Assembly: GCF_023715485.1 (NCBI RefSeq)
Contig: NZ_JAMBOF010000013.1
Location: forward strand, 1 to 64,000
From: Mesobacillus subterraneus
GTDB taxonomy: Bacteria; Bacillota; Bacilli; Bacillales; Cytobacillaceae
Direction of reading: 5' to 3'
Length of the DNA: 64,000 nucleotides
Shown here: positions 42,583-51,184 of the stretch, one piece after another
Numbering within the stretch: position 1 is the first letter of the stretch
Layout: the number at the start of each line of letters is the position of its first letter
The notes under the pieces: model-generated
Told to the model about the DNA's origin: nothing
The model's input: the letters and a program-made list of their open reading frames with translations, nothing else
Databases searched by the model: none
Program-made: the position numbers and the translations under genes

Positions 42583-42658
42583 TGATTTTTCTATTATCTA
42601 CGCCTAGGTAAGGGCCTAATTCCAAAGGGCACTTATTATTGCCCAAAGTACTTTTTCT

Positions 42659-43096
42659 TCAAAACCTCTCTCCTTCCTTTTTTGATAAAACTCTCCCTAA
42701 AACCAAGCCATAAATCCAATGACCCACCATCCAAAATAGAAAAGCATATGTATTTGTGATTGAGGGTGTCCGTTCTGATAGAACCGTTGTGGGAAATAGC
42801 AGCAAACCAACGATTAAGCTATACCTAATAACAAAGTGATATATTGATTCTTTTCCTAATTCCTTTCTGATTATGTAAAAGTTAATCACGTAGGCCAGCA
42901 CTATTGATATCACCATATGCAAACCAAACTCAACTATTTCAGTCAATTCGATATTTTTTAGGATTGGTACATAATCAACATTTAGCAATAAGGTATACAC
43001 TTTAAGGTTTGTTATAGATTGGATGATTTTTAAAAAAAGCCCAAGGACGATCCCTGATATCAGCCCTGCGACTAAGGGTATGAGTTTTGCATTGAT
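42659..43096 (-). CDS. Hypothetical membrane protein, start codon unclear
   Basis: A membrane protein with four helices: LVAGLISGIVLGLFLKII, VEFGLHMVISIVLAYVINF, YSLIVGLLLFP and WMVGHWIYGLVLG. Protein-like sequence runs upstream of the first canonical start (GTG at 43000) as INAKLIPLVAGLISG, up to a strong GGAGGAGG at about 43104-43111, but the codon placed to be the start there is ATC (43094-43096), with no ATG/GTG/TTG in frame. Either ATC is used, or the true start was lost by mutation, or translation begins at 43000 without the first helix. No family recognised. Confidence 0.65.
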   Translation of the reverse strand: MNAKLIPLVAGLISGIVLGLFLKIIQSITNLKVYTLLLNVDYVPILKNIELTEIVEFGLHMVISIVLAYVINFYIIRKELGKESIYHFVIRYSLIVGLLLFPTTVLSERTPSITNTYAFLFWMVGHWIYGLVLGRVLSKKEGERF

Positions 43097-43186
43097 AAGA
43101 CTTCCTCCTCCTCTAACTTAACATAAAATCTTATAGCAGATTCACTCGTTATCTATTCGGGAAAAATAGCGGATTTTCCTGTAAGA

Positions 43187-43218
43187 AAATAAAAAAGCAA
43201 GTCTTAATGACCTGCTTT
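43187..43218 (-). terminator. Terminator at the end of the 44-62 kb cluster
   Basis: On the minus strand a 10-bp stem AAAGCAGGTC / GACTTGCTTT with a 5-nt loop and TTTTTTATTTT. It overlaps the stop of the 56-aa ORF and is the first strong leftward terminator after the SDR gene. Confidence 0.88.
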
Positions 43219-43374
43219 CTGTGATACAGCTACTTTATTCTCTCGATGTGGGGAGTAATTGATTGTTCTCGAATCACGCCAATCCTTCTGTACCTGTTCA
43301 TAAACGATGATTAATTCAAGAAGTGTGCGTTGAGAAAAATCATCCCTGATTTGTGGGCCTAATGATGATTTCAT
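43204..43374 (-). CDS. Small ORF (56 aa) overlapping the end of the SDR gene
   Basis: Starts ATG AAA TCA TCA inside the last codons of the SDR gene in a different frame and continues to a terminator. The product MKSSLGPQIRDDFSQRTLLE plus a Tyr/Glu/Arg-rich second half (VYEQVQKDWRDSRTINYS) looks protein-like, with a helix and no membrane part. The ribosome site is weak; coupling to the SDR stop is possible. No family recognised. Confidence 0.5.
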   Translation of the reverse strand: MKSSLGPQIRDDFSQRTLLELIIVYEQVQKDWRDSRTINYSPHRENKVAVSQKAGH

Positions 43375-44077
43375 TTACAGCAACTGTTGCTGGTTGTGAT
43401 AAAGCATAAAATACCGCGTTGGCAATGTCCTCGCTTTTAATTGAAGGAAGTTCAGGATTCTCAAAGATTGGTCTCACTTCTGGGTCAACAATCAAATCTA
43501 CGAGCTCTGTATCAACAACTCCTGGTGAGATTGTGGTGGTTCTGATATTCGATTTCGTCAATTCTTTATTCAGTCCCTCCATTATCACTCTTGCAGCAAA
43601 CTTTGTTGCACAATAAACTGTTCCTGAAGGGAATATCCCGTGTCCGGCAACTGAAGAGGTCGTAATGATATGACCACTGTTTCTTTCAAGCATATGAGGG
43701 AGGACAGCGCTTACGCCATGTAGGACTCCTTTAATATTGACGTCTATCATTTGATCCCATTCTCCTACTCTATTATTTTTCATGTACGAAAGCGGCATGA
43801 TTCCAGCATTATTGAAAAGCACATCAATTTGACCGAATTGCTCCAGTGCGAAATCAGTCAAACTTTGAACCTGCTCCAGTGAAGTGACATCAGTTACTTT
43901 ATAAACAGTTGTGCCGCCAAGTGATTGTATTTCTTCGGCAAGCTGCTGCATTAGTTCTTCTCTCCTGGCAGCAAGAACAATTTTCGCTCCTTCATTTGCT
44001 AATTTCATAGCAGTTGCACGACCGATCCCGCTGCTAGCTCCTGTAATAATAACGATTTTATTTTTAATTGCCGACAT
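43340..44077 (-). CDS. Short-chain dehydrogenase (YdfG/clavulanate-dehydrogenase-like)
   Basis: 245 residues, classical SDR. TGASSGIG and LAARREE after beta-2 (an Arg pair, NADP preference), FNNAGIMP, catalytic Ser in TTSSVAGHG, YCATK, then PGVVDTEL. Its C-terminal part matches the serine 3-dehydrogenase/YdfG branch that oxidises hydroxy acids, but the substrate is unknown. GGAGTGGG precedes the ATG at 44077, which lies inside the end of the M28-like gene (14-nt overlap). Probably the penultimate gene of the cluster. Confidence 0.87.
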   Translation of the reverse strand: MSAIKNKIVIITGASSGIGRATAMKLANEGAKIVLAARREELMQQLAEEIQSLGGTTVYKVTDVTSLEQVQSLTDFALEQFGQIDVLFNNAGIMPLSYMKNNRVGEWDQMIDVNIKGVLHGVSAVLPHMLERNSGHIITTSSVAGHGIFPSGTVYCATKFAARVIMEGLNKELTKSNIRTTTISPGVVDTELVDLIVDPEVRPIFENPELPSIKSEDIANAVFYALSQPATVAVNEIIIRPTNQG

Positions 44078-45827
44078 AATTCCCACTCCTTTTTTTATTA
44101 ACAGTTAATAAGTTGTAAGCTTCTTTAAGCGCATTTTTTATAAAATAATTCACTTTATTAATCTGTCTAATTAGAGATGTGCTCAACAAATAATATTCAT
44201 GCGTACCCTTCTCCAATGTAGCAATTCTATTAATCGAGGAAAGTGCGGGAATTGGTAATAAACCAATAGCTGCATCATGTTCAAAAATATCAGTACTTAC
44301 ATAATTAAGAGGAACAAGATTGCGAGAGATTCCCATAATTCTCTTATTCAGTTCTTTCCGATCTTCAATCGACAGACCCGAAGACAAAAGATTAGATTGA
44401 GCCTTTGTAAGAACTTCCTCTAGTTCATTTAAGCGTTCCATCGTTAAATCGAGATTTATTTTATCTCCTGCGACTTCCTGATAGTTTTTAATCGTATCTT
44501 TAATTTCTTGAACCGCAGCCAGTTGGTTGATTGGCACAATAGGATCGGATAAAACTTTAAAGATTGAGAGAGCATAGATTTTACAATCGCGCTTTAAATT
44601 GTCCGGATCGATTTTATCGATTGTGTCTTCAACTGTATGCCACCACCAACCGAACCCTCCTGCCTCCTTTCCCGCAAATACTTGAAACACTTTTTGGGAC
44701 ATCGGGTCATTAGATAATCGTTGTTCGGACATTCCCATATACAAGGAAGGAACTCCTGCTCCCCAAAAAGATTGGTCAGCGTACTTTCCATATCTGCTTC
44801 CAATATAATCCTGGCCGGATAATTCCTTCACATAGAGAGACGCAATATCTTTAGTTTCACTCATACAGTTACTCTCGCTAAGTATAGTAGCTCCTTTGCC
44901 TCCGACAGAATCAACATAGAAATGCATGACGCAATTCTCGTGGATTTCTTCCCTATGCTTATCACAGTAGGCTTGTGAACCAGCATATCTGCCATGAGAA
45001 TGTCCTGACCAAAAAGCAAAACGAATCGATCGTTTCATGTGCTCTTTATATTTTGACAGCACTCTTGCGACCTCTAGCATGGCCGCATTCGCAGACCCGT
45101 TATCCATTGCTCCGTAATGCCACGAATCGATATGGCCACTGAATAAGACAAAATGCTCTGGTTCTTCTTCCCCTTTAATTTCGGCGATTAAAGTTGGGAT
45201 TGCTGTCCATTTCGTTTCAACCTCGGTATGTAACTCTACCTGGCTCTTCCCTTCAGAAATCGACTTTTTTAGGATTTCACCAGAGTCATCATTTACTGAA
45301 ACGACAGGAATCTTCGGCATTTGTGAGATATTTTCGGCAGTGGGACTTCCCCAAACAGTTGAAACAATCATTTCATGTGTATAAGGTCCATTTATAAAGA
45401 CGGCGGCAAGAGTTCCAGCACCACTAAGCTTTGCTATAACTTCTGGACTTGCAATCCCTTCTACGACACATATTTTGCCCTTGCAAAGAGAAAGCTTATC
45501 ATCTGAATAATCACCAATATAAACCGATTCTCCTAATAAGTCGCCTTCTATGGTGGACGGTGCCATTGAGTGAGTAATACAAGGCACATCGATATCCCCA
45601 ACCTTTAAGCTAGCTTTACGTGGAAGAGAAATGTACGCTTCGTGAAAAGAAAGTTCAGTCTCTAGCCCAAAGCTTTCCAAAGTCTTTTGGGCAAACTTGA
45701 ACGCACGAAGCTCTTCTTCAGATCCTGACAGCCTTACCTCTTTGGCAATTTCCCTGTTAAAATCCATTAGTTGATTTGCATCTATATGGGATATTATTTC
45801 TCTTTCAATCACCGTCAAATTTTCCAA
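44064..45827 (-). CDS. M28-like peptidase with PA domain and altered catalytic site
   Basis: 587 residues. Order: N-terminal helical part, a protease-associated (PA) domain (~90-195), the M28 metallopeptidase fold (~215-430) and a helical C-terminal domain (~440-580), like the aminopeptidase/PSMA group but without signal peptide or membrane anchor. Metal-site phrases: FSGHIDSWHYG (His, Asp), MDNGSANAA (Asp), HFYVDSVGG and WWHTVEDTIDKI (final His). The spot where M28 enzymes have the catalytic Glu-Glu (AEE.G) reads WSGHSHGRYAGS. TTG at 45827 follows GGAGGGA. It overlaps both neighbours. Confidence 0.85.
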   Translation of the reverse strand: MENLTVIEREIISHIDANQLMDFNREIAKEVRLSGSEEELRAFKFAQKTLESFGLETELSFHEAYISLPRKASLKVGDIDVPCITHSMAPSTIEGDLLGESVYIGDYSDDKLSLCKGKICVVEGIASPEVIAKLSGAGTLAAVFINGPYTHEMIVSTVWGSPTAENISQMPKIPVVSVNDDSGEILKKSISEGKSQVELHTEVETKWTAIPTLIAEIKGEEEPEHFVLFSGHIDSWHYGAMDNGSANAAMLEVARVLSKYKEHMKRSIRFAFWSGHSHGRYAGSQAYCDKHREEIHENCVMHFYVDSVGGKGATILSESNCMSETKDIASLYVKELSGQDYIGSRYGKYADQSFWGAGVPSLYMGMSEQRLSNDPMSQKVFQVFAGKEAGGFGWWWHTVEDTIDKIDPDNLKRDCKIYALSIFKVLSDPIVPINQLAAVQEIKDTIKNYQEVAGDKINLDLTMERLNELEEVLTKAQSNLLSSGLSIEDRKELNKRIMGISRNLVPLNYVSTDIFEHDAAIGLLPIPALSSINRIATLEKGTHEYYLLSTSLIRQINKVNYFIKNALKEAYNLLTVNKKRSGNYVGN

Positions 45828-46377
45828 GGTTCTCCCTCCCATTTCCATTTAATGCTGAACTCCACTCTCGATCCAAAATACTCATCTCATGATAACTCCA
45901 AAAATCGTTCCCGATTCTTGATGCTTCTCTAATCAAACCCTCTGTTCGAAAACCCATTTTCTGATAGAGTTTAAGAGCTGAGGTATTGAAATCATATACA
46001 GCAAGGCTCACCTTATGAAGTCCAAATTGTACAAAAGCTATATTTAAAAGCTTATTGACCATGATAGGAGCTAAGCCCTTTCCTTTCATCTCCTCATCAC
46101 CAATTAGAACTCGACACATTCTCGCATTCCGATTATGGGGATTGATTGAACCGAGCGAAATATGCCCGATTACCTTCGATGATTCAACGTGAATAACCTT
46201 AAAAGCCTGAATCTCTGAATCTTCTTTATTGGCTTCACCCAAATACTTAATGAGCTGTTGATGAGTCAGCGGATAGGTAAATCCTGTCCCGCTCCATTGC
46301 AGTAAAAATTCAGGACTATCAATCCAGCTTATAAGTTTTGGGATGTCACCTTCTGTAAAGTATTTCAATTCGATCAT
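45805..46377 (-). CDS. GNAT-family N-acetyltransferase (RimJ/RimL type)
   Basis: 190 residues; acetyl-CoA-dependent acyl transfer to an amine. Core strand and P-loop region: VIGHISLGSINPHNRNARM, then the acetyl-CoA site (GDEEMKGKGLAPIMV, Q/R-x-x-G-x-G/A variant) and the C-terminal LYQKMGFRTEGLIRE typical of RimL-like proteins. It overlaps the M28-like gene by 23 nt. Its role within a catabolic cluster may be acylation or detoxification of an amine intermediate; inferred only. Confidence 0.87.
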   Translation of the reverse strand: MIELKYFTEGDIPKLISWIDSPEFLLQWSGTGFTYPLTHQQLIKYLGEANKEDSEIQAFKVIHVESSKVIGHISLGSINPHNRNARMCRVLIGDEEMKGKGLAPIMVNKLLNIAFVQFGLHKVSLAVYDFNTSALKLYQKMGFRTEGLIREASRIGNDFWSYHEMSILDREWSSALNGNGRENLGKFDGD

Positions 46378-46451
46378 GTTGATGAGCCTCTTTCACTTTA
46401 ATATGAATGAAGGGAGCAGGTTTAAATCTTTCAAAACCTGCCCTCTCATAA

Positions 46452-48062
46452 TTATTTGGACATTTTATGGAAAGGCACATACCATGTATTCATTGGATTC
46501 ATTTCATATCCTTTTACATAATCTTTTACAGGCGCGCTTTCCATCGTTTGTGCTATAAAGGCGTAAGGAATTTCTTCTGCCATGATTTTCTGAACTTCTT
46601 CATATAAATTTTCGCGTTTTGCTTCATCAACAGTAGTACGTGCTTCTTCTAACAGTTGATCAACTTGTTTATTGTCATAAAATGCTGTGTTAAAGCCCGG
46701 CCCTTTACTTGAGGAATGCGCAAAATACCATAAGTTATAATCCGGGTCGGCAAAGTCAGGTGTCCAAGCACCTAAGGAAATATTATGGTTTCCTGAAGTT
46801 ATTAAGTCTAGATAAGTAGGCCACGCGTATTCTTTTATAGTTACTTTTGCACCAATCTTTGCCAAATCTGATTGGATAGTCACGGCCATATTTTTATAAA
46901 CCTCATCATTTTCTGAAATTGAAATTTCAAATTCAAGCTTATCTTTATAACCAGCCTCTTCGATTAATTGCTTTGCTTTTTCTAAATCATAAGGATATAG
47001 AGGAGTATCCTTAGCAAAACCGAACATACCCTTAGGAACTGCCGAGTTAACCCTAAATGCATTCCCAAGATAGATATTTTCTATAATCGCTTCATAGTTA
47101 ACAGCATGGACAAACGCCTTTCTAATAAGAGGATTATCAAATGGAGCTTTCGACATGTTCATGTCTCCAAATACTAGTTTGTAGCTTGGAGAAGAATGAA
47201 CTTTGATTCCATTTTTGCCGTCCATTTCTTCCAGAGTCGCTGGAGAAATAGTGGTAGTGTCCAGCATATCCACTTCACCTTTCTCCAGCATGATTCTTGC
47301 TGTCGATGCTTCTGGAATAACGAGTATATTGACTTTCTTCAAAGTTGGCTTTTCTCCCCAATATTCTTCATTTGCAGTTAAGACAAGTTTCTGCCCTCGT
47401 TCCCAGCTTTCAAGTTTATAGGGTCCAGATCCCATTTCTTTATCAGCAAGGTATTCTTCTCCTAGGTCTTCACCCTCATGTTCAGCTAGTTTCGGATTGA
47501 CTATATTCGCATAAACAGTTCCTAACGTTTTAAGAAATGGAGCATATGGATGTTTGAGATTGATAGTGATCGTATGATCATCGACAATTTCGAAACTATC
47601 TTCATCAATTACTTTTTTAAACTGTCCCGCTGCTGATTTACCTATTTTTAATGCTCTTAAGTATGAATATTTAACCGCTTCTGCAGTAACCGCGCTGCCA
47701 TCATGAAACTTTGCGTCCTTTCTTAAATGGAAAGTATAACTCAGTCCATTGTTTTCAATGTCCCATTTTTCCGCCAGCATTGGGGAAATTTCTGTGGTGG
47801 TACCATCATAATTAACAAGTCGATCATAGAGCATATAAGTTATTCTAAAAGATGTATTAGCGCCGGTTCCGTGAGGATCTAAGTGAGGAATATCCTGATT
47901 GGTTGCAAAATTGAAGACTTCACTGGCAGTGTCAGCTTGTGGTTTGTCTTTTTGATCATTCGATTTTGTTGTAGTCTCTTCATTGTATTTATTACACCCA
48001 GCTATTAATAAGACTGAACAAAGCAGCAATATAAATAATACAAAAGGTTGACTCTTTTTCAT
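46452..48062 (-). CDS. Peptide-type ABC transporter substrate-binding lipoprotein (paralogue 2)
   Basis: About 536 residues of solute-binding family 5 (DppA/OppA). Lipobox LIAGC, a Thr/Asp/Lys linker and then the periplasmic-type binding fold with family 5 motifs (DIPHLDPHGTGANTSF, KWDIENNGLSYTFHLR, GTGPY-like region GSGPYKLESW). It is strongly similar to the binding protein at 53824-55464 over the whole length, including LDPHGT, TYMLYDRLV, SAAGQFKKVI and WYVPFHKM/WYVPFQKM. ATG at 48062 preferred over the TTG at 48068. It has no own permease, so it probably feeds the single DppBCDF-like importer. Confidence 0.92.
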   Translation of the reverse strand: MKKSQPFVLFILLLCSVLLIAGCNKYNEETTTKSNDQKDKPQADTASEVFNFATNQDIPHLDPHGTGANTSFRITYMLYDRLVNYDGTTTEISPMLAEKWDIENNGLSYTFHLRKDAKFHDGSAVTAEAVKYSYLRALKIGKSAAGQFKKVIDEDSFEIVDDHTITINLKHPYAPFLKTLGTVYANIVNPKLAEHEGEDLGEEYLADKEMGSGPYKLESWERGQKLVLTANEEYWGEKPTLKKVNILVIPEASTARIMLEKGEVDMLDTTTISPATLEEMDGKNGIKVHSSPSYKLVFGDMNMSKAPFDNPLIRKAFVHAVNYEAIIENIYLGNAFRVNSAVPKGMFGFAKDTPLYPYDLEKAKQLIEEAGYKDKLEFEISISENDEVYKNMAVTIQSDLAKIGAKVTIKEYAWPTYLDLITSGNHNISLGAWTPDFADPDYNLWYFAHSSSKGPGFNTAFYDNKQVDQLLEEARTTVDEAKRENLYEEVQKIMAEEIPYAFIAQTMESAPVKDYVKGYEMNPMNTWYVPFHKMSK

Positions 48063-48081
48063 CCTCAAACCCCTCTCTTCA

Positions 48082-49122
48082 TTATCTTAGTACATCATCC
48101 TCATATAGCTTTTTCAAATCCATTAGATTATCCCATGACATTTGCTTGGCCCCTTGCTCTAACTCTTTTATTCTTTCAATTACAAATTTAGTTAGAGGGA
48201 AGGACAAATTATGCTGTCTGCCGATTTCTAATATAGGAACTAAATCATAATCTACTTCTGTCTTTCGCCTTCTTATGGCAATGTCCCGCCATATTCCACT
48301 TTTTTGTTTTTTATTCTTTGACATCCAAAACGAAATCCGGTCAAATTCTTCATTTAGCAAGTCTGTGTTTTGATTGTCCCTCGGATAAATTAGTCCCGGC
48401 TTCCATACGTCAAAAGAAATTACATTCACACTCTTTATATGTGCTGCTTCAAGTACTTCAGCACAAAGCTCAATAAGTGCTGGCCTGAATTCTTTCCTCT
48501 CAACAACATTTGCCATTGTTTCATCCACAAGAGCTGTTGCATATAATAAGGCTGCATAGGATAACTTGCTCCATAAGTAACCCATTATATTATTCGTTTC
48601 TTTAACTGGTCCCCAATGTTCCAATAACTTTTTCAACTCTTTTAATCTATCGGTAGATGTCCCGTTAAATTCTCCTATCGCAACAGAGGATACCCCACCA
48701 TACAAAATACGGCCTGGCTCAAGATAATCTGCCGAAAAGTTGACAAAACAGCATAGTGGCTCATACACCTTCTTGTGTAAGGGAACTTTTAAGTCTATTA
48801 AACCGTTTTGAAAGGATACAATTGTTGTGTCTTTGTTGATCAATTGGTGGACCTGGTCCAAGGCATGTTGAGCATGGTGGGCCTTCGTGCAAATAAAAAC
48901 CCAATCAAGCTGCTTGTTTCTTGCTATCAATTCTTCTGGGGTATACGCTTCTCCTTTGAGGACAAATTCTTCTGCTGGACCCTCTATTCTTAATCCTTTA
49001 TACCTGATGTGATTTACATGATCTTGCTCAATATCACAGAAAACTACTTTTATACCAGCTCTTGCGATATATGCGCCAAGAACACCTCCAATTGCACCCG
49101 ATCCAATAACAGTTATTTCCAT
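48082..49122 (-). CDS. Ketopantoate-reductase-like dehydrogenase (paralogue 2)
   Basis: 346 residues, ApbA/PanE fold: N-terminal Rossmann domain (GSGAIGGVLGAYIARAG), a hinge and a helical C-terminal domain. The general-base Lys is kept (LWSKLSYAALLYATAL) but the Asn residues that follow it in true PanE are replaced (Ala/Tyr), and the family-atypical FVNFSADYLEPGRILYGG and KSGIWRDIAIRRRKTE are shared with the second copy at 60039-61091. It is therefore unlikely to make pantoate; a 2-oxo- or amino-acid-derived substrate of the cluster is more likely. Follows the DUF885-like gene by 64 nt. Confidence 0.85.
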   Translation of the reverse strand: MEITVIGSGAIGGVLGAYIARAGIKVVFCDIEQDHVNHIRYKGLRIEGPAEEFVLKGEAYTPEELIARNKQLDWVFICTKAHHAQHALDQVHQLINKDTTIVSFQNGLIDLKVPLHKKVYEPLCCFVNFSADYLEPGRILYGGVSSVAIGEFNGTSTDRLKELKKLLEHWGPVKETNNIMGYLWSKLSYAALLYATALVDETMANVVERKEFRPALIELCAEVLEAAHIKSVNVISFDVWKPGLIYPRDNQNTDLLNEEFDRISFWMSKNKKQKSGIWRDIAIRRRKTEVDYDLVPILEIGRQHNLSFPLTKFVIERIKELEQGAKQMSWDNLMDLKKLYEDDVLR

Positions 49123-49150
49123 TCATTCACCTCCACTCAAAATTTTTTTT

Positions 49151-49180
49151 GAAGGTGAAGCTCCCAAAAGCCTCACCTTC
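49151..49180. terminator. Hairpin between the DUF885-like and KPR-like genes
   Basis: Stem GAAGGTGAAGC / GCCTCACCTTC with a short loop. A T run follows on the plus strand, while the minus (transcribed) side ends in A-rich sequence, so it may be an RNA-processing or stability element within the cluster rather than a terminator. Confidence 0.5.
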
Positions 49181-49185
49181 CATTT

Positions 49186-50430
49186 TTATTGTTTCAACGT
49201 GTTAAAAGCATCGAATTCTTTTCCGTTCAGCTTGCTGATCGCTTTGATAAAAGTATTCGTTGTATGTGGTGTGTCATAGAGAATGGAGAAATACTCACCT
49301 CGTTTTTCTTTGGGAGTTTCTTTATAGGCGTTTCCTACCATCCAGCGGCCATAATAGTAGCAAGGGAAATAAGTTTTTTGAATAGGATCTGAGAAGAATC
49401 GGAAGGCATTGTTTGCTTCGATTTCGGTGATTCCGCCTTTGTTGATCAAATAATCGATTGCTTCCTCCCTGGATACCTGGCCGAGGTTATACATATAGCA
49501 GGCATTGGTGGTGAACATCCTTTGGTAATCGAGATAATTCCTTGCGAGCAAGTACTGTTGCTTCTGCTCATCCGTTACACCAGGAGCTTCTTCCTTCACA
49601 TCATCCCAGCCGAGGAAGCTCAATGCTGTTTCAGGTCCACCTTCAAATAATGCATTGGTAGGACTGTTGATTAAGTAGTACGAAGCCTCGAGTGGAAGCT
49701 TTCCCTGCTGGAATAAGTAATCCCATCGGCAATAGAACGCCTGGTGTCCAGGATAGCCTTCATGCGTCATGATTTGTGCAAGGATCGGTTCTGTCCATGG
49801 GCGGTCAATATTGAAGGTTAAGTTACCGCGATAGCTACCGGTATATTTGGAATACCCGCTCCAAAACACACCCCTGATAGGCTTGATCCAATCGATTCCA
49901 TCTTCCTCTGGAAGTCCGATCACCCTTTTCAAAGTCCCTTGCTTGCTGTTTTCACGGAAGTTTTCTGCTACGGTTGTCACCTGTTCAGGATCAATCAATG
50001 TATCAGAACGCCAAGCAGTAGCTTTTTCAAATAAACTTCCTTTGTACCCAAAGTCTGACAGCCCTTTTTCAACCAGCTCCCTAGCATGTTCTAGCTGTTG
50101 GTCAGTTATCAAGGTGGATGGCAACTCCTGTATGTTCGCAATCAGTTCTTCATATGGAACATTGTCACCCTGCATGCTTCGAGCAAAATAACGAAACCCG
50201 TTCGCCATTGCTCTCATATATTCTCCTTCATGTCCTGATGTCGTTTTGAGTGCATTTTCTACTACATCCAAGGAGTCACCAATCTCATCAAAGCCGGAAA
50301 GTGTGGGCTTCACATGACTGTAACTTGCCGTGGCAACCTCCTGGCTGTGTAAATTTTGAGCCTGTTCATTCAAACTGACAACGATATCAACGATTTTTTC
50401 CCCAACTGGTTCATCAGTCCATCTCAACAT
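49186..50430 (-). CDS. DUF885-like metallopeptidase-type protein
   Basis: 414 residues. The HEGYPGHQAF motif (His-Glu...His), with a following EGGPETALSF, matches the DUF885 family (predicted zinc metallopeptidases, HExxxGH), but the protein is shorter than typical DUF885 members (about 550-600). No signal peptide. ATG at 50430 follows AAGGAGGAG at ideal distance; the open frame to 50484 overlaps the creatininase gene. Between a creatininase-family gene and a KPR-like gene, it may act on the imported compound inside the cell. Confidence 0.75.
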   Translation of the reverse strand: MLRWTDEPVGEKIVDIVVSLNEQAQNLHSQEVATASYSHVKPTLSGFDEIGDSLDVVENALKTTSGHEGEYMRAMANGFRYFARSMQGDNVPYEELIANIQELPSTLITDQQLEHARELVEKGLSDFGYKGSLFEKATAWRSDTLIDPEQVTTVAENFRENSKQGTLKRVIGLPEEDGIDWIKPIRGVFWSGYSKYTGSYRGNLTFNIDRPWTEPILAQIMTHEGYPGHQAFYCRWDYLFQQGKLPLEASYYLINSPTNALFEGGPETALSFLGWDDVKEEAPGVTDEQKQQYLLARNYLDYQRMFTTNACYMYNLGQVSREEAIDYLINKGGITEIEANNAFRFFSDPIQKTYFPCYYYGRWMVGNAYKETPKEKRGEYFSILYDTPHTTNTFIKAISKLNGKEFDAFNTLKQ

Positions 50431-50443
50431 CTGCTTCTCCTCC

Positions 50444-51169
50444 TTAATTGACTGATTCATATGCAACCCTCCATAGATCTTCAATATCGGATAAAACTAG
50501 TTCCAGCATCATTTCATATAATCTTTCGCCTTTTTCGGCTGTTGCTGCTCCTGCATTGCCTAGATAGCCATCCTTAAATAACACCTTGCCTGATTTTTCG
50601 TACTTGATTTTCGGATTCACATTTACCTGATGATCACCAGCAAGACTAGGATCAGCAAGCTTCTCATCAATAGCAAGAACTAACGAAGTCTCATCTTCAC
50701 CACCATGGCCAGGTCCTTTTGTGATTTCAAAAATTTGTTCACGGTAATCCACCCACCAATTGATGGTTAAAACCTTCATCCCTAGGTCAGCAAGCTTTTC
50801 GGCAACAGTCGTTAAGCTTGGAATATTGCCTCCGTGCCCGTTGAACAAGACAATTTGTTCAAAACCATTCCGGTGAAACTCCTTCCCGATTTCATAGACA
50901 TATTGAGAAAAGGCCTCAGCAGAAATATCAATCGTTCCTTCAAATGGGGCAAGCCCCCATGAATGACCGTAAGCAACTTCCGGAGCCATCAATACTTTGT
51001 CGCCAATCCTCTGGTCAAGCCGGCGAACAAACTCACGCGGAATCCATACATCCGTTCCGAGCGAACAGTGAGGTCCATGCATTTCAATCATTCCAATTGG
51101 CAGCAATACAGTGTCTACGGAAGATTTAATTTCCTTGAATTTTGAGGCAGTTAAATCCATCATGTACAT
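50444..51169 (-). CDS. Creatininase-family amidohydrolase
   Basis: 241 residues of the creatininase/ArfB/MftE fold, which hydrolyses cyclic or formyl amides using two metals. Ligand motifs: LPIGMIEMHGPHCSLGTD (Glu, His, Asp), FNGHGGNIPSL (His) and GHGGEDETSLVLA (Glu). The overall sequence is not the classical creatininase of Pseudomonas. Start ATG behind GGGGG. It follows the M20 gene by 15 nt in the cluster; a ring-opening or deamidating step is plausible, the substrate unknown. Confidence 0.87.
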   Translation of the reverse strand: MYMMDLTASKFKEIKSSVDTVLLPIGMIEMHGPHCSLGTDVWIPREFVRRLDQRIGDKVLMAPEVAYGHSWGLAPFEGTIDISAEAFSQYVYEIGKEFHRNGFEQIVLFNGHGGNIPSLTTVAEKLADLGMKVLTINWWVDYREQIFEITKGPGHGGEDETSLVLAIDEKLADPSLAGDHQVNVNPKIKYEKSGKVLFKDGYLGNAGAATAEKGERLYEMMLELVLSDIEDLWRVAYESVN

Positions 51170-51184
51170 AATGCCAAACCCCCT

